The position numbers and the translations under genes were made by a program. Below, in pieces: positions 25,689-35,376 of a DNA stretch of 64,000 nucleotides. The notes under the pieces are model-generated. The model saw only the letters and a list, made by a program, of their open reading frames with translations. It searched no databases and had not been told where the DNA came from. Each line of letters starts with the position of its first letter. Position 1 is the stretch's first letter. The DNA comes from Fidelibacterota bacterium (GTDB lineage Bacteria > Fidelibacterota > Marinisomatia > SCGC-AAA003-L08 > TS1B11): assembly GCA_020354025.1 (NCBI GenBank), contig CP070638.1, positions 1,811,956 to 1,875,955 on the forward strand, in the 5' to 3' direction.

Positions 25689-27140
25689 ATGGAGTTTTCC
25701 TGGGAGAGTGCCCGGCTGCATCCCCTGGACCTGACTATTATAGCACTCTATGTGGGTGGTCTGCTCTACCTGGGCCTGCGCTCGCGACTCTCACCCGCGG
25801 CTCGCCTGGATCACTACTTGCTAGGAGGCCGCCGTCTCACTCTTGTGCCCTTCGTGGCGACCCTCGTTTCCACTTGGTATGGCGGCATCCTGGGAGTGGG
25901 GGAATTCACATACCTTAACGGCGTGGTAAACCTGTTAGTCTTCGGTTTACCCTATTATATCTTTGCCATTCTGTATGCCCTTTTCTTTGCCGCCCGTATC
26001 AGGAGGGGTGATGCCCTCACGATCCCGGAGCGTTTCCGGCAGAATTTCGGGCCCCGCTCCGCCCGCTTCAGCGCCGTCCTGGTGTTTCTGCTCACCACGC
26101 CAGCCCCATATCTACTTATGCTCGGTGTTATGCTGAACTTTCTGTTGGGACTGGATCTGTGGGTAACGATTCTCCTGGGAACGATATTCAGCACCATCTA
26201 CCTGTGGCGGGGAGGTTTCCAGGCGGTAGTGCGGACTGATCTGCTCCAGTTTATCCTTATGTTCGTAGGATTCGCCGTTCTCCTGAGCCTGCTGCTGGGA
26301 GAGGAGTCCTTGGTACACATGTGGCGGGAGCTGCCTGCCGGTCACCGCGACTGGCGGGGTGCTGAGCACCTGAGCTGGCAGGTTATCCTGGTCTGGTTCC
26401 TTATCGCCAGCTGGACCTTTGTGGACCCCGGTTTCTACCAGCGCTGTGCGGCGGCCCGTACCGGCAGAACCGCTGCCAGGGGTATTATCATCAGCGTCGG
26501 TTTCTGGCTCGTCTTTGACCTGCTCACTACGGCCACCGGACTTTATGCCGTTATTCGGCTCTCCGACCTGACGGGATCGTCCGCGGGGCCTGTGGCCGCC
26601 TATCCATTGCTCGGTGCGGCCGTCCTGCCTGTGGGTCTGCGCGGATTCTTCTTCGCGGCCTTGTTGGCTGTGATCATGAGTACTGTTGACTCATTCGTTT
26701 TCATCAGCGCCACGACTCTGGGTCGTGATTTTGCACTTCCCGACGATGCATTAGCCAGTCGGCGGACGGCTGTCGAGCGTCGGCGCATCAGGTGGGGGAT
26801 CGTGGCCAGTGCCGTTGTCGGGTATTTTCTGGCCGTGAGCTTGCCGTCGGTGGTCGAGCTATGGTATACTCTGGGAATGGTCCTGGTGCCTGGGCTGCTG
26901 CTGCCCATTCTCTTCACTTTCTATCCCCGGATTACATTGTCTGACAAGAGAGCGCTGACCATCGGTCTGGTCGGCGTAATAACCGCCGGTATCTGGTTGA
27001 TCACTCCTGATGTCGGGCGGTGGTTGGGCGGGGGAAGCGAAACCTACCCCTTGGGACTGCAGCCGATGCTGCCCGGGTTGTTGGCGACCATAATCCTGGT
27101 TCCGCTCTTAGGGAAGAAGTCCTCCCGATCTTTGGGGTGA
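25689..27140 (+). CDS. SSS-family sodium:solute symporter
   Basis: The 483-residue membrane protein has about 13 hydrophobic segments and sodium/solute symporter (SSS) family features: LDHYLLGGRRLTLVPFVATLVSTWYGG at the start, the LWRGGFQAVVRTDLLQFI segment and LLAVIMSTVDSFVFISATTLGRDF with the S-T-x-D-S sodium-site helix. It should import a solute with Na+. Substrate cannot be read, but coupling to thiN hints at thiamine or a precursor; nucleoside, sugar or proline remain possible. The start ATG 25689 lies 14 bases after thiN. Confidence 0.88.
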   Translation: MEFSWESARLHPLDLTIIALYVGGLLYLGLRSRLSPAARLDHYLLGGRRLTLVPFVATLVSTWYGGILGVGEFTYLNGVVNLLVFGLPYYIFAILYALFFAARIRRGDALTIPERFRQNFGPRSARFSAVLVFLLTTPAPYLLMLGVMLNFLLGLDLWVTILLGTIFSTIYLWRGGFQAVVRTDLLQFILMFVGFAVLLSLLLGEESLVHMWRELPAGHRDWRGAEHLSWQVILVWFLIASWTFVDPGFYQRCAAARTGRTAARGIIISVGFWLVFDLLTTATGLYAVIRLSDLTGSSAGPVAAYPLLGAAVLPVGLRGFFFAALLAVIMSTVDSFVFISATTLGRDFALPDDALASRRTAVERRRIRWGIVASAVVGYFLAVSLPSVVELWYTLGMVLVPGLLLPILFTFYPRITLSDKRALTIGLVGVITAGIWLITPDVGRWLGGGSETYPLGLQPMLPGLLATIILVPLLGKKSSRSLG

Positions 27141-27182
27141 ATGCAGATGAAGAACGGTCGTGGCCTACTGCCCAGAAAATAG

Positions 27183-27214
27183 ACGGGGCGACAATCAGGC
27201 GACTGCCGCCCCGT
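27183..27214 (+). terminator. GC-rich hairpin after the symporter gene
   Basis: ACGGGGCG at 27183-27190 pairs with CGCCCCGT at 27207-27214 (8 bp, 16-base loop). No T run follows, so it may stop transcription weakly or protect the 3' end. It lies 43 bases after the stop codon. Confidence 0.4.
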
Positions 27215-27398
27215 GCAGGCTGGGTAGATTGTGCCAGTGCAGGAGGGATACTCCCTCTACCAGAGGAGCACCCTGGGAGGTATCTAAGAAGTGCTAGTGA
27301 ATAATATTCAACCCACCAAAGTTTGCAATCTCAAATGGTTAAAAGGTCAGCCAAGAAAAAAGTTCCCGTAAACATCGCGCCTGTCCAGGCAGCTCCCG

Positions 27399-28697
27399 GT
27401 GGGCGATCAGGATAGCTCTAATTTGCCTGTTGGAATAGATTATCAGTCCCGCTCTGATGCCGCTCGCGCCGCGGTAGAGGAGAAAAACAGCCGAGCCAAT
27501 TCGCCGGTGGCCTCCACCGCTGGCATCTACATCCACGTCCCGTTTTGCAGGGCGAAGTGCCTGTATTGCGATTTCTATTCCCTGGCCGAGCGGGATGATG
27601 TCGTGGATCGTTTTGTGAATTGCATTACCGAAGAGATTCACGGTGCAGCTGGCCAAGTCCGCGACCGGCGGTTCGATACCCTGTATATCGGCGGTGGTAC
27701 TCCGAGCCTTCTTACTCCCGGTCACCTTGAGAGCATAATGAACGCCCTGCAGAAGGTGCTGGGGCTGAACCGGATTGTGGAGTTCACCTTAGAAGCCAAT
27801 CCTGGGGAGGCGCCCGAAGAGAAGCTGCGGGCTTTTCGTGACCTGGGAGTCAATCGGCTCTCCTTGGGATTCCAATCGTTCGATGCCGGCCTGCTCAAAT
27901 TTTTGGGACGGCTCCACGATCCGCGGGATTGCAGCCGGACCTTCGAGGCCGCTCGCCGGGCTGGATTCGATAACATTAGCGTCGATATACTGTTCAATGT
28001 TCCCGGTCAGACGCTGCAGTGCTGGCAGTCCGATTTAGCCGCGTTGGTGGAGCTGGGTCCGGAGCACATCTCGGCATATTCGCTGACCGTGGAAAGGGGC
28101 ACGCCTCTTGACGACATGGTGGCGGCGGGGCAGGTCTGCATGCCTGCTGAGGAGGTGGACACAGCCCTGTACGCCTGGACCAGGCAGTATCTGCCGGGTT
28201 GGGGCTATCACGCCTACGAAATCAGCAATTACGCCCGGAACGGCAGAGCCTGCCGCCATAACCTCCACTATTGGCGCGGTGAGCCTTATCTGGGATTCGG
28301 TCCGGCTGCCCACGGATTCGATGGTACCAGGCGCTGGTGGAATGTGCGGGATCTTGACAAGTACCTGAAGCTAATTGAGGGGGGGGACTCGCCGGTGGCT
28401 GGGGGAGAGGAGCTTAATATCATCCAGCTGCGCAACGAGAAGCTGGCCTTGGGCCTTCGATTGAGCAGGGGCATATCGGTAACGGTAGACCTTGGTTATG
28501 AAAGCGTGGCAGACTTCATCAGCAAATACGAGGGTCAGCTGGAAAGTTGGGCTGATCACCTGGTGCTCGTGGGTGAGCAGCTTTCGCTCACGGAGCAGGG
28601 CACGCTACTGGCTGATACTATAGCAGCGGATTTATTCCTTGAGGGTAGGAAACCGGCGCTCCATCGAAAACGACGTCCACCGGCAGCACTGCTGTAG
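27399..28697 (+). CDS. hemW: Radical SAM heme chaperone HemW
   Basis: The 432-residue protein has the radical SAM cluster C50-x3-C54-x2-C57 in YIHVPFCRAKCLYCDFYSL, the GGGTPS motif of this group and the typical end of HemW (SLTEQGTLLADTIAADLFLE). HemW, long misannotated as oxygen-independent coproporphyrinogen oxidase, inserts heme into respiratory proteins. The first 40 residues before AGIYIHVPFC are longer than usual and unconserved, so the true start may be inside, but I see no clear alternative; GTG 27399 is kept. It is convergent with tlpA. Confidence 0.9.
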   Translation: MGDQDSSNLPVGIDYQSRSDAARAAVEEKNSRANSPVASTAGIYIHVPFCRAKCLYCDFYSLAERDDVVDRFVNCITEEIHGAAGQVRDRRFDTLYIGGGTPSLLTPGHLESIMNALQKVLGLNRIVEFTLEANPGEAPEEKLRAFRDLGVNRLSLGFQSFDAGLLKFLGRLHDPRDCSRTFEAARRAGFDNISVDILFNVPGQTLQCWQSDLAALVELGPEHISAYSLTVERGTPLDDMVAAGQVCMPAEEVDTALYAWTRQYLPGWGYHAYEISNYARNGRACRHNLHYWRGEPYLGFGPAAHGFDGTRRWWNVRDLDKYLKLIEGGDSPVAGGEELNIIQLRNEKLALGLRLSRGISVTVDLGYESVADFISKYEGQLESWADHLVLVGEQLSLTEQGTLLADTIAADLFLEGRKPALHRKRRPPAALL

Positions 28698-28753
28698 GCT
28701 GAATACATCTAGCAGAGTCGTGAGATGAGGTACCTATTGAAGGATAAAAGGAC

Positions 28754-29284
28754 TTAGAGTAGTGGTTCGATCCCTTTCAAGAAGAACCGCTCACTCCGGG
28801 CACCTATATACACGTCCCGCACGTAACCTTCACGGTCAATAAGATAGGTAGTAGGCAGATACCCCTGCCAGGCATAGGCCCTGCCGACTTGAGATAACTC
28901 AGATTGTGTACCGTGGAGGACGGGGTAGGTGACCTTGTAATTTGTTACGAATTTCTTGATCTGTTCAACCTGGAGCTCATCCCATGAAACTCCCAGGATT
29001 ACCACGCCTCGATCCCTGTAGCTTTCGTATATTCGGTTCAGGTCGGGGATTTCCCGGCGGCAGGGACCACACCAGGTAGCCCAGAAATTCAACAGCACTA
29101 ACTTACCCCGCAGACTGCTCAACTTGATGCGTTCACCGTCGAGACTGCGAAGGGTGAAATCGGGTGCCAGGGATAATTTTTCCTTCGGTTCTTGGCCTTG
29201 TTGTATTGTGAATGCAAGGGCACTACTTACAAGGATCACCGCTGCGGTGATCACTGTTATCATTGTCTTGTTACGCATTAGCAT
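28754..29284 (-). CDS. TlpA/ResA-like periplasmic thioredoxin
   Basis: The 176-residue protein has an N-terminal signal anchor (residues 8-26) and a thioredoxin fold of the TlpA/ResA group: [41 protein letters not shown], with the redox pair C72 and C75, and cis-proline in [10 protein letters not shown]. It reduces disulfides outside the cytoplasm, often apocytochrome c. It lies 69 bases downstream of dsbD, whose product would supply its electrons. Confidence 0.92.
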   Translation of the reverse strand: MLMRNKTMITVITAAVILVSSALAFTIQQGQEPKEKLSLAPDFTLRSLDGERIKLSSLRGKLVLLNFWATWCGPCRREIPDLNRIYESYRDRGVVILGVSWDELQVEQIKKFVTNYKVTYPVLHGTQSELSQVGRAYAWQGYLPTTYLIDREGYVRDVYIGARSERFFLKGIEPLL

Positions 29285-29353
29285 ATTTTCTCTCCGGATT
29301 CATACTTTCGTGTGGCGGACGAACAGTGGGATTTCGGTCGGGAGCCAGATTTA

Positions 29354-31258
29354 TCAGTCCCCAATAGCTTGCAGGAACGAACGCATTCCCTTATCCAGGA
29401 ACGCAGTAAATTCCTGATGATCAGTGGTCATTCCCGGGAAGCGGACGATCTCACTCCCGTCAGGAGCCAGGATGGCATAGAAGGGGAGAGCGGCGGTTCC
29501 GAACCGCTCCACCACAAAGCGCTGCTTCTCCCGGAAGTTGTCGCCGCCGTCGGTGTAGAGGCGCAGCAGCACGAATTGTCTTAGCCGCTCGGCCACCGCT
29601 TGCTTGGTGAAGATGTTGGCTTCCATCCAGCGGCAGTTGGTACAGGTATAGCCGGTCACATCCAGGAAGATGGGTAAGTTGAGCGATTTGGCTTGGGCCA
29701 GGGCTTCGTCGTATTCCTCAAACCAATGAAGATTCTCAAGTTGATTGCCAAGCACCACCCCGGCGTCTTCTTCACTTACTCGGGGAGGTAGGTACGCCTC
29801 TACCAGTCCCGGTATCTTCTGTCCTGCCAAGCCTGCCCCCAGCAGCAATCCCAGGATGAGGAATGCACCGCTCGACAGCAGTCGGGATACTGAAATCCGG
29901 TCTAATTCCGAATCGTGGGGCAGCTGGATCTTGCCCAGCAGGTAAAAGCCGGTAAGCAAAAGGAGCACGGTCCATGATGCCAGGACCAGCTGGTGGTTGA
30001 AAAAGCCCCAGCCCCACACCAGGTCGGAGTTACTGATGAATTTAAACGCGGCGGCTAGCTCTAGGAAGCCCATCACCACCTTCACCGAGTTCATCCAGCC
30101 CCCACTCTTGGGCAGTCGGGCCAGGTACTGGGGGAACAGGGCCAGGAGGAAAAATGGCAGGGCAAAGGTAATCGAATAGGCAATCATACCGATCGCGGGC
30201 CATAAGTAATGGCCCTGGCTGGCCGCCACCAGTAGCAGTCCCACGAATGGGATGGTGCAGGTAAAGGAAGTGAGCGTAAAAGTAAGCGCCATAAAGAATA
30301 TGCCCAGTAGCCCTGCCCTCGCTTCCTGTGCCAGGCTGAACTGACGCAGTCTGGAGGGTAGCTGGATTTCATACATACCGAAGAGGCTGAGGGCAAAATA
30401 GACGAATAGTCCGGCTAGGAACAGGTTGATCCAGGGGCTGGATGCCAGCTGGTTTGCGCCGGTTGCTCCGAGCGTCAGGGCCAGCAGAACCCCCAGGAGC
30501 GAATATATGACAACAATGCCAATCCCGTAAAGGCCGGCTGCTTTTAAGGGTGGTATCTCCCCTGATTCACCCTGCTTTAGGAAAAACGAGACCGTGATCG
30601 GAATCATGGGGAAGACGCACGGTGTCAGCAGAGCCACCAGGCCCATGCCCATGGATAAGAGGAGAAACGACCACAGCCCTTCCAGAACGGCCCGTTGCAG
30701 TTCTGTGCCCTCCAGCCCGGTGATTGCAGACAGGGCTGGTTTGGCCGGGCGAAAAGCATAGGCGTCCCGGATCGGTCCTTCCCCTACCTGTAGCTGGAAA
30801 CTGAAGCGCTGGTACGTGGGCGACAGGCACATGGTTTCGGTACAGGCCATGTAGGCCAGGTGCCCTTCCAGGAGCATGGGGCCTGCCGGGAGGTCTCCGG
30901 CGAGCGCCAGGGCCTGGCGTACTTTCAGGTTGCCTGAATGCCATCCCACCTCTATCTCAAAACCCTTGTCCCATACCCGCTTGGATGCGGGTTCCTGGAA
31001 GGGACCGACAGCAGAAACCTTGGTGCTGTCGTCTAGTTCGAAGTGGGAGGGCACCGGGCCCAGGCCGCTGATATCGCTGGAGTAGATATGCCAACCCGGC
31101 TCGATGTTAATATCAGCCTGGAGAATTACTTGCTCGCCGGGGCGGACATCAGTGCGGTCTATGGAAATAACCGATCGGACGACATCCGCAGGAAACTGCC
31201 CCATAAGGGGAATGGCGGCAGTTGCACTTACCAGCAGTAGGAATTTGATCCGATTCAT
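29354..31258 (-). CDS. dsbD: Thiol:disulfide interchange protein DsbD
   Basis: DsbD carries electrons from cytoplasmic thioredoxin to the periplasm. The 634-residue product shows the three domains in order: an N-terminal alpha domain ([20 protein letters not shown], with a cysteine pair in [11 protein letters not shown]), an eight-helix membrane domain with the redox motif [11 protein letters not shown] and [11 protein letters not shown], and a C-terminal thioredoxin domain ([19 protein letters not shown]). I choose ATG 31258, with GGGAG upstream, which gives a clean signal peptide; the longer frame would overlap the patatin gene by 14 bases. It forms a pair with tlpA. Confidence 0.92.
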   Translation of the reverse strand: MNRIKFLLLVSATAAIPLMGQFPADVVRSVISIDRTDVRPGEQVILQADINIEPGWHIYSSDISGLGPVPSHFELDDSTKVSAVGPFQEPASKRVWDKGFEIEVGWHSGNLKVRQALALAGDLPAGPMLLEGHLAYMACTETMCLSPTYQRFSFQLQVGEGPIRDAYAFRPAKPALSAITGLEGTELQRAVLEGLWSFLLLSMGMGLVALLTPCVFPMIPITVSFFLKQGESGEIPPLKAAGLYGIGIVVIYSLLGVLLALTLGATGANQLASSPWINLFLAGLFVYFALSLFGMYEIQLPSRLRQFSLAQEARAGLLGIFFMALTFTLTSFTCTIPFVGLLLVAASQGHYLWPAIGMIAYSITFALPFFLLALFPQYLARLPKSGGWMNSVKVVMGFLELAAAFKFISNSDLVWGWGFFNHQLVLASWTVLLLLTGFYLLGKIQLPHDSELDRISVSRLLSSGAFLILGLLLGAGLAGQKIPGLVEAYLPPRVSEEDAGVVLGNQLENLHWFEEYDEALAQAKSLNLPIFLDVTGYTCTNCRWMEANIFTKQAVAERLRQFVLLRLYTDGGDNFREKQRFVVERFGTAALPFYAILAPDGSEIVRFPGMTTDHQEFTAFLDKGMRSFLQAIGD

Positions 31259-31316
31259 GTGCATGTATCTCCCAGGCCAGGTTGATGTTTTCGGGCACTG
31301 GGTTTCCAGGCTGATG

Positions 31317-32258
31317 CTATACCTCCGCATTCATGGTGGGGATGCGCCCCTTTGTCCTTCGCAGCCAACCTTTAACTCCTTGCCTCTCTCTTAGTTTCTC
31401 TTTCAGCTCACTTATACCTCTGTCCACTGCCAACTCTCCGTTATTCACCAGCTGCTCCAGTTGATCGAACTGGGTCCAGTGGACGTTGAGGGTATCGGGG
31501 TGAATGTGGAAGTCCCATTGATGTTCCTGAGCCTGAGATAATTTAGTAGCGGAAATTTCACTAGCGCGTCCGAGAATGCCAAGGATGTTCTGCTCCGCCA
31601 GTGGTGCAAAGTAATCGATTGATACGTCTACAGCGATAATAAATCCCGCCCCCAGCTGACAGGCCGCCTTCCCGGGTATCGGCTGACCAGCTGCACCGTC
31701 TATCAGGAGTTCGTTCTCTGTGGCTACAGGCGGCAGATATCCAGGGATGGAGCCGCTGGCCACGACGGCTTTAACTAGGTCACCCCGGTCCAGGACCATA
31801 TCCCTACCACTGTGGAGGTCCACCGCGCAGCAGGCGAACGGCAGGCGAAGCTCATCGAAAGTACGCACGGGCAGGAGAAACTCTATCACCCTTGCCAGTC
31901 GCTCTGATTTCACTACTCCCGGCCGGCTGTCGGAGAAGCTGAGTACGGCCTTGTTGCGGATGTACCGGGCCGCCCACTGCAGGAAAACCGGCTCGGAGCC
32001 GGGGGATCGGGCTTTGATCCAATTGATGCCCGATTCGGTATAGACGTCGCTCGTCAACATTTCCTGGAAGCGCTGCTCCACCCAGGCTGCATTCTGGGTG
32101 GCGGCGTACATAGCACCCACTATCGCTCCCATGGATGTACCGGTAATAACGTCAATAGCGATGCCATGTTTGACGAGTCCCTTCAATACACCGATGTGAG
32201 TAAGTCCCCGGGCGCCGCCGGAACCTAGAGCCAACCCGATGCGCGGAGGACGTGTCAC
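31317..32258 (-). CDS. Patatin-like phospholipase (RssA/NTE-like)
   Basis: The 313-residue protein has all patatin motifs: oxyanion loop G-S-G-G-A-R-G at 12-18, nucleophile elbow G-T-S-M-G at 40-44 (Ser42), and catalytic Asp in IDGAAGQPIP. Such proteins hydrolyse acyl esters of phospholipids; this branch (RssA/YlbK-like) has no signal peptide and acts from the cytoplasm. It lies immediately upstream of dsbD on the same strand, 58 bases away, and may be cotranscribed, though no functional link is obvious. Confidence 0.9.
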   Translation of the reverse strand: MTRPPRIGLALGSGGARGLTHIGVLKGLVKHGIAIDVITGTSMGAIVGAMYAATQNAAWVEQRFQEMLTSDVYTESGINWIKARSPGSEPVFLQWAARYIRNKAVLSFSDSRPGVVKSERLARVIEFLLPVRTFDELRLPFACCAVDLHSGRDMVLDRGDLVKAVVASGSIPGYLPPVATENELLIDGAAGQPIPGKAACQLGAGFIIAVDVSIDYFAPLAEQNILGILGRASEISATKLSQAQEHQWDFHIHPDTLNVHWTQFDQLEQLVNNGELAVDRGISELKEKLRERQGVKGWLRRTKGRIPTMNAEV

Positions 32259-32331
32259 GGTATACTTTTCCTGATACTAGTCATAAGCAGACAGTTCCCA
32301 ACCGGTTGAGAGGGTAGTGGTATCTCCGGCC

Positions 32332-33231
32332 TCAGGGTGTTATAGATGGTCCGACACGGACACGGAAGATTCGCTGGGGCTGCACCGGATTATCTCTTGA
32401 ATCGGTAGCGGCGGTGGCGATGGAATCCACCACGGCCAGTCCTCCGATTACTTCCCCGAAAACCGAGTACTGGTTGTCTAGCTGTGGTAACCGGCTTAGG
32501 GCAATGTAGAACTGGCTGCCGGCGCTGTTGGGATCCCGCGAGCGCGCCATGGCCAGGGTCCCTTTCCGGTGAGGCCGGGGATTGAACTCCGCCGGGATGG
32601 TATAACCGGGGCTGCCCGTTCCGTCGTTTGCCCGTTTGGCATCTCTGGAGAGAATGTCTCCCCCCTGGATCACGAAGTCAGGGACCACCCGGTGAAAAGT
32701 AGTACTGTCATAATAACCAAAATTCGCCAAGCGCTTGAAATTATTGCTATGGCCAGGTGCCACGTCGGTGAACAGGCGCAGTTTGATGGTGCCAGCGGAG
32801 GTTTCCATGACCACTGTATCCTTGGGTGTGGCTGGTTCGCCGGTGTATTCGGCCAGGCCGCGGCGGATGAGTTCAATCTCTTCGCCGGTCAGGTGACGGA
32901 TGCCATCGGAATCAAAGCTCTGTTCACTCGCCACCGCACCACCCTCGTACTTCCGAACCATCCGTTGCTGGCCGTTGGGCCACCAGGACCTGTAGGAGGT
33001 TACCGAATCTTCAAGGTAGGTTTCCTTGAAAGAAACGGCACCGCTAATATGGTAGCCTGTTCTGGATACCCTATGCCGCTCGCCGCCCTTCCACTCGTAG
33101 CGGGCAACTTCCTGCTTCTGGCCGTCGGGATAGGTTTTGAGGATTTCTTCCTCAGGCTGTCCGCCACAGGAGTAGATAGCGGCCAATGCCAGTCCCACCA
33201 CAACAGAATACCAGTACTTTGTTGATCCCAC
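32332..33231 (-). CDS. Exported cyclophilin-type peptidyl-prolyl isomerase with N-terminal MORN-like repeats
   Basis: The 299-residue protein begins with a hydrophobic signal and a cysteine (IYSCGG, Cys22), an imperfect lipobox. Residues 30-110 contain short YPDGQKQEVARYEWKGG- and WWPNGQQRMVRKYEGG-like repeats of the YwqK/MORN type. From 140 a cyclophilin domain begins: FHRVVPDFVIQGGD with the catalytic arginine and glutamine, GSPGYTIPAEF, and GSQFYIALSRLPQLDNQYSVFGEV. It isomerises prolyl bonds and probably helps folding in the periplasm. The repeat-plus-cyclophilin combination is unusual. Confidence 0.85.
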   Translation of the reverse strand: MGSTKYWYSVVVGLALAAIYSCGGQPEEEILKTYPDGQKQEVARYEWKGGERHRVSRTGYHISGAVSFKETYLEDSVTSYRSWWPNGQQRMVRKYEGGAVASEQSFDSDGIRHLTGEEIELIRRGLAEYTGEPATPKDTVVMETSAGTIKLRLFTDVAPGHSNNFKRLANFGYYDSTTFHRVVPDFVIQGGDILSRDAKRANDGTGSPGYTIPAEFNPRPHRKGTLAMARSRDPNSAGSQFYIALSRLPQLDNQYSVFGEVIGGLAVVDSIATAATDSRDNPVQPQRIFRVRVGPSITP

Positions 33232-33411
33232 TGATGCCTCCTACTTTGTTGTTATTCTCGGGTTTATATCAACCTGTCTTGAGAAAATAAAACCGGGCTG
33301 CAAAGTTAGGCTCTGGTGCTGCTTTTTGCTATAGTGGAAAAAAGGAATGCCGAGTACGATGCTCCGGCTGATCCTGATATGACCCGGCGCCATTACCATC
33401 GGCAATTTGGA

Positions 33412-33984
33412 CTACCGTTTCCCGGAGCGTCCCGGTTTCACTAGCTGGATTTCCCGCCGGCAGAGCGGGCAGTCCTCCGGCTCCCAGGTGGCGATGGGCA
33501 GGCGCAGCAGGATCCTCCCCGGCTCGCCGAACTCAATGCCCTGCTCACTCCGGTCCACTAGGCACACTACGCTCTGAACCGTGGCTCCCGCCGCGCGCAC
33601 CACTTCCAGCAGCTCGAACACCGAACCGCCGGTAGTGACGATGTCCTCTACTACAAGCACCCGGTCATCGGGGGAGAGAGCGAAACCCCGGCGGAGGGTC
33701 ATGGCGCCGTCCACCCGTTCGGTGAACATGGTACGCCTGCCTAGGATGCGGGCCACTGCGCCGGCCAGCAGGATACCACCTACCGCCGCTCCCAGAACCA
33801 CGTCAACCTCGTCAGGGCTGATCCCCTCGGCCATGGCCTGACCGACGGCGTCAAGGGAATCGGGCCATTCCAATAGACGGAATTTCTCGATATAGCGATC
33901 ACTGTGCTTTCCGGAGGTCAATAGGAAGTGCCCCTCCAACAGCGCTCCGCGTTCATGCAGCAGGCTCAGCAGGTCAAAGTCCAT
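33412..33984 (-). CDS. pyrE: Orotate phosphoribosyltransferase
   Basis: PyrE joins orotate to PRPP to make OMP in pyrimidine synthesis. The 190-residue product has the PRPP loop VLVVEDIVTTGGSV and GHFLLTSGKHSDRYIEKFRLLE, typical of bacterial PyrE. The C-terminal tail CPLCRREIQLVKPGRSGKR, with a C-x2-C, is a common small extension. It overlaps the end of pyrF by 11 bases, so it is translated coupled with it. Confidence 0.94.
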   Translation of the reverse strand: MDFDLLSLLHERGALLEGHFLLTSGKHSDRYIEKFRLLEWPDSLDAVGQAMAEGISPDEVDVVLGAAVGGILLAGAVARILGRRTMFTERVDGAMTLRRGFALSPDDRVLVVEDIVTTGGSVFELLEVVRAAGATVQSVVCLVDRSEQGIEFGEPGRILLRLPIATWEPEDCPLCRREIQLVKPGRSGKR

Positions 33985-34789
33985 GAGATTGTGCTAGCTC
34001 GTTAATACGCTGGTTATAATCTTCTACGGCGGCCGAGATTTCATCCAGAGATCCCTCCCCTGCGTAGACGATGCCCCGCGAGACGTTGATGATGCTGGGG
34101 CATTCCGAAGCGCCGCAGGCCACCGCCGGTTCCAGGGCGCCTCCCTGCGCGCCTACTCCCGGAATGAGGAAGGGAAGATCGGGCGCCGCCTGTCGCACCT
34201 TCGCAAGGTCGTCGGGGTGAGTCGCCCCTACCACCAGTCCCAGGTTATCGGCGTCGTTAAGCGCCCGGGCCCAGGCAGCTACCTCCAGATAGAGCGGATG
34301 ATCGTTCCCGTGGCGCTGGAAATCCTCGGCGCCCGGATTGGTGGTAAGGCACAGCACGAATGCTCCCCGGGCTGGATCGGCGAGAAACGGTTCCAGGGCA
34401 TCTTGCCCCATGTAGGGATTTACTGTGGCGGCGTCCAGGTTCAGGTGCTGAAAGATGCATCGGGCATAATTCCTGGCCGAGTTACCGATATCCCCCCGCT
34501 TGGCGTCGCCAATGACCATCGCCCGCTCTCCGATAGCCGCTGCGAGCTCCTCCAGCCAGGCATACCCGGCTGCGCCGAATTGCTCGAAAAAAGCGAAATT
34601 GAGCTTGTAGCCCCACACCCGGTCCCAGGTTTCCTCCACAATTGTCAGGGAGGCTTCCCGGAGTGAATTCAGAGTGGCGTCGTGGAGGCGGCTGGACCTG
34701 GTGGGATCTAGGTCCAGTCCTAGGCACAGGCGGGACTGTTTGCGCTCCACTTCTGCGCGCAAACGGGTGTTGAAGGGGCTTAACACCAT
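33974..34789 (-). CDS. pyrF: Orotidine 5'-phosphate decarboxylase, type 2
   Basis: PyrF converts OMP to UMP. At 271 residues it belongs to the longer type 2 group. LCLGLDLDPTRSS at the start and VIGDAKRGDIGNSARNYA give the substrate and catalytic D-x-K-x-x-D residues; VGATHPDDLAKVR and FLIPGVGAQGG follow, as usual. It lies 38 bases after vorC (on the minus strand) and overlaps pyrE, so pyrF-pyrE appears to be the tail of the vor operon. Cotranscription is inferred from spacing. Confidence 0.94.
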   Translation of the reverse strand: MVLSPFNTRLRAEVERKQSRLCLGLDLDPTRSSRLHDATLNSLREASLTIVEETWDRVWGYKLNFAFFEQFGAAGYAWLEELAAAIGERAMVIGDAKRGDIGNSARNYARCIFQHLNLDAATVNPYMGQDALEPFLADPARGAFVLCLTTNPGAEDFQRHGNDHPLYLEVAAWARALNDADNLGLVVGATHPDDLAKVRQAAPDLPFLIPGVGAQGGALEPAVACGASECPSIINVSRGIVYAGEGSLDEISAAVEDYNQRINELAQSHGL

Positions 34790-34827
34790 ATCCCTGGCTT
34801 GATGGCTGACGACATCATCCTCTTCGG

Positions 34828-35376
34828 TTACGATTTAGCCTGTGCGGCAATCTCCATGCCCCGCTGGATGGCCTGCTCGTTGACGGGCAGTAGATGATGA
34901 TATCTTTCCGGCAGCACTTCCATGATACCCTCCTTGATCGCCGGTAAGCCCAGTATCGGTCGGTGGATTAGGAAAGCCCCCAGCATAATCATGTTCAGGG
35001 CCCGATCATTCTTGAGCCGGGACGCCTCCACCGCTGCCGGGATGGCCTGAATGGTGATATCGGACCGGGTGGGTGGGTTTATGATACTGTTACTCTCGTA
35101 TAGCAGCAGACCGCCCGGTTTTACCCCGGCCTCGAATTTGTCCAGCGAGGGCTGGTTGAGAATCACGGCAGTGTCATAGCGCGTGATGATCGGGGAGCTG
35201 ATGGGATCATCCGAAATGATAGCTACGCAGTTGGCCGTACCGCCGCGCATTTCAGGGCCGTAACTTGGCATCCACGAGACCTCCTTGCCCTCCACCATGC
35301 CGGCATAGGCCAGTACCATACCCAGGGTCAACACCCCCTGCCCTCCGAAGCCGGCGATGACGGTTTCTTCCTTCAT
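34828..35376 (-). CDS. vorC: 2-oxoacid:ferredoxin oxidoreductase, gamma subunit
   Basis: The 182-residue protein begins KEETVIAGFGGQGVLTLG, the gamma-subunit signature of the pyruvate/2-ketoacid ferredoxin oxidoreductase family, with PSYGPEMRGGTANC following. It completes the complex with the beta, alpha and delta subunits encoded just upstream. The open frame extends to 35490, but ATG 35376 is the real start: it overlaps the vorB-side stop by 4 bases (ATGA) and begins the conserved sequence. The gene symbol is by analogy with the VorB-type alpha subunit. Confidence 0.9.
   Translation of the reverse strand: MKEETVIAGFGGQGVLTLGMVLAYAGMVEGKEVSWMPSYGPEMRGGTANCVAIISDDPISSPIITRYDTAVILNQPSLDKFEAGVKPGGLLLYESNSIINPPTRSDITIQAIPAAVEASRLKNDRALNMIMLGAFLIHRPILGLPAIKEGIMEVLPERYHHLLPVNEQAIQRGMEIAAQAKS

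Noticed and set aside
32569-33225. Plus-strand frame of 218 codons over the cyclophilin gene
   Set aside because: The opposite strand encodes a clear cyclophilin with catalytic residues; this frame is a shadow.
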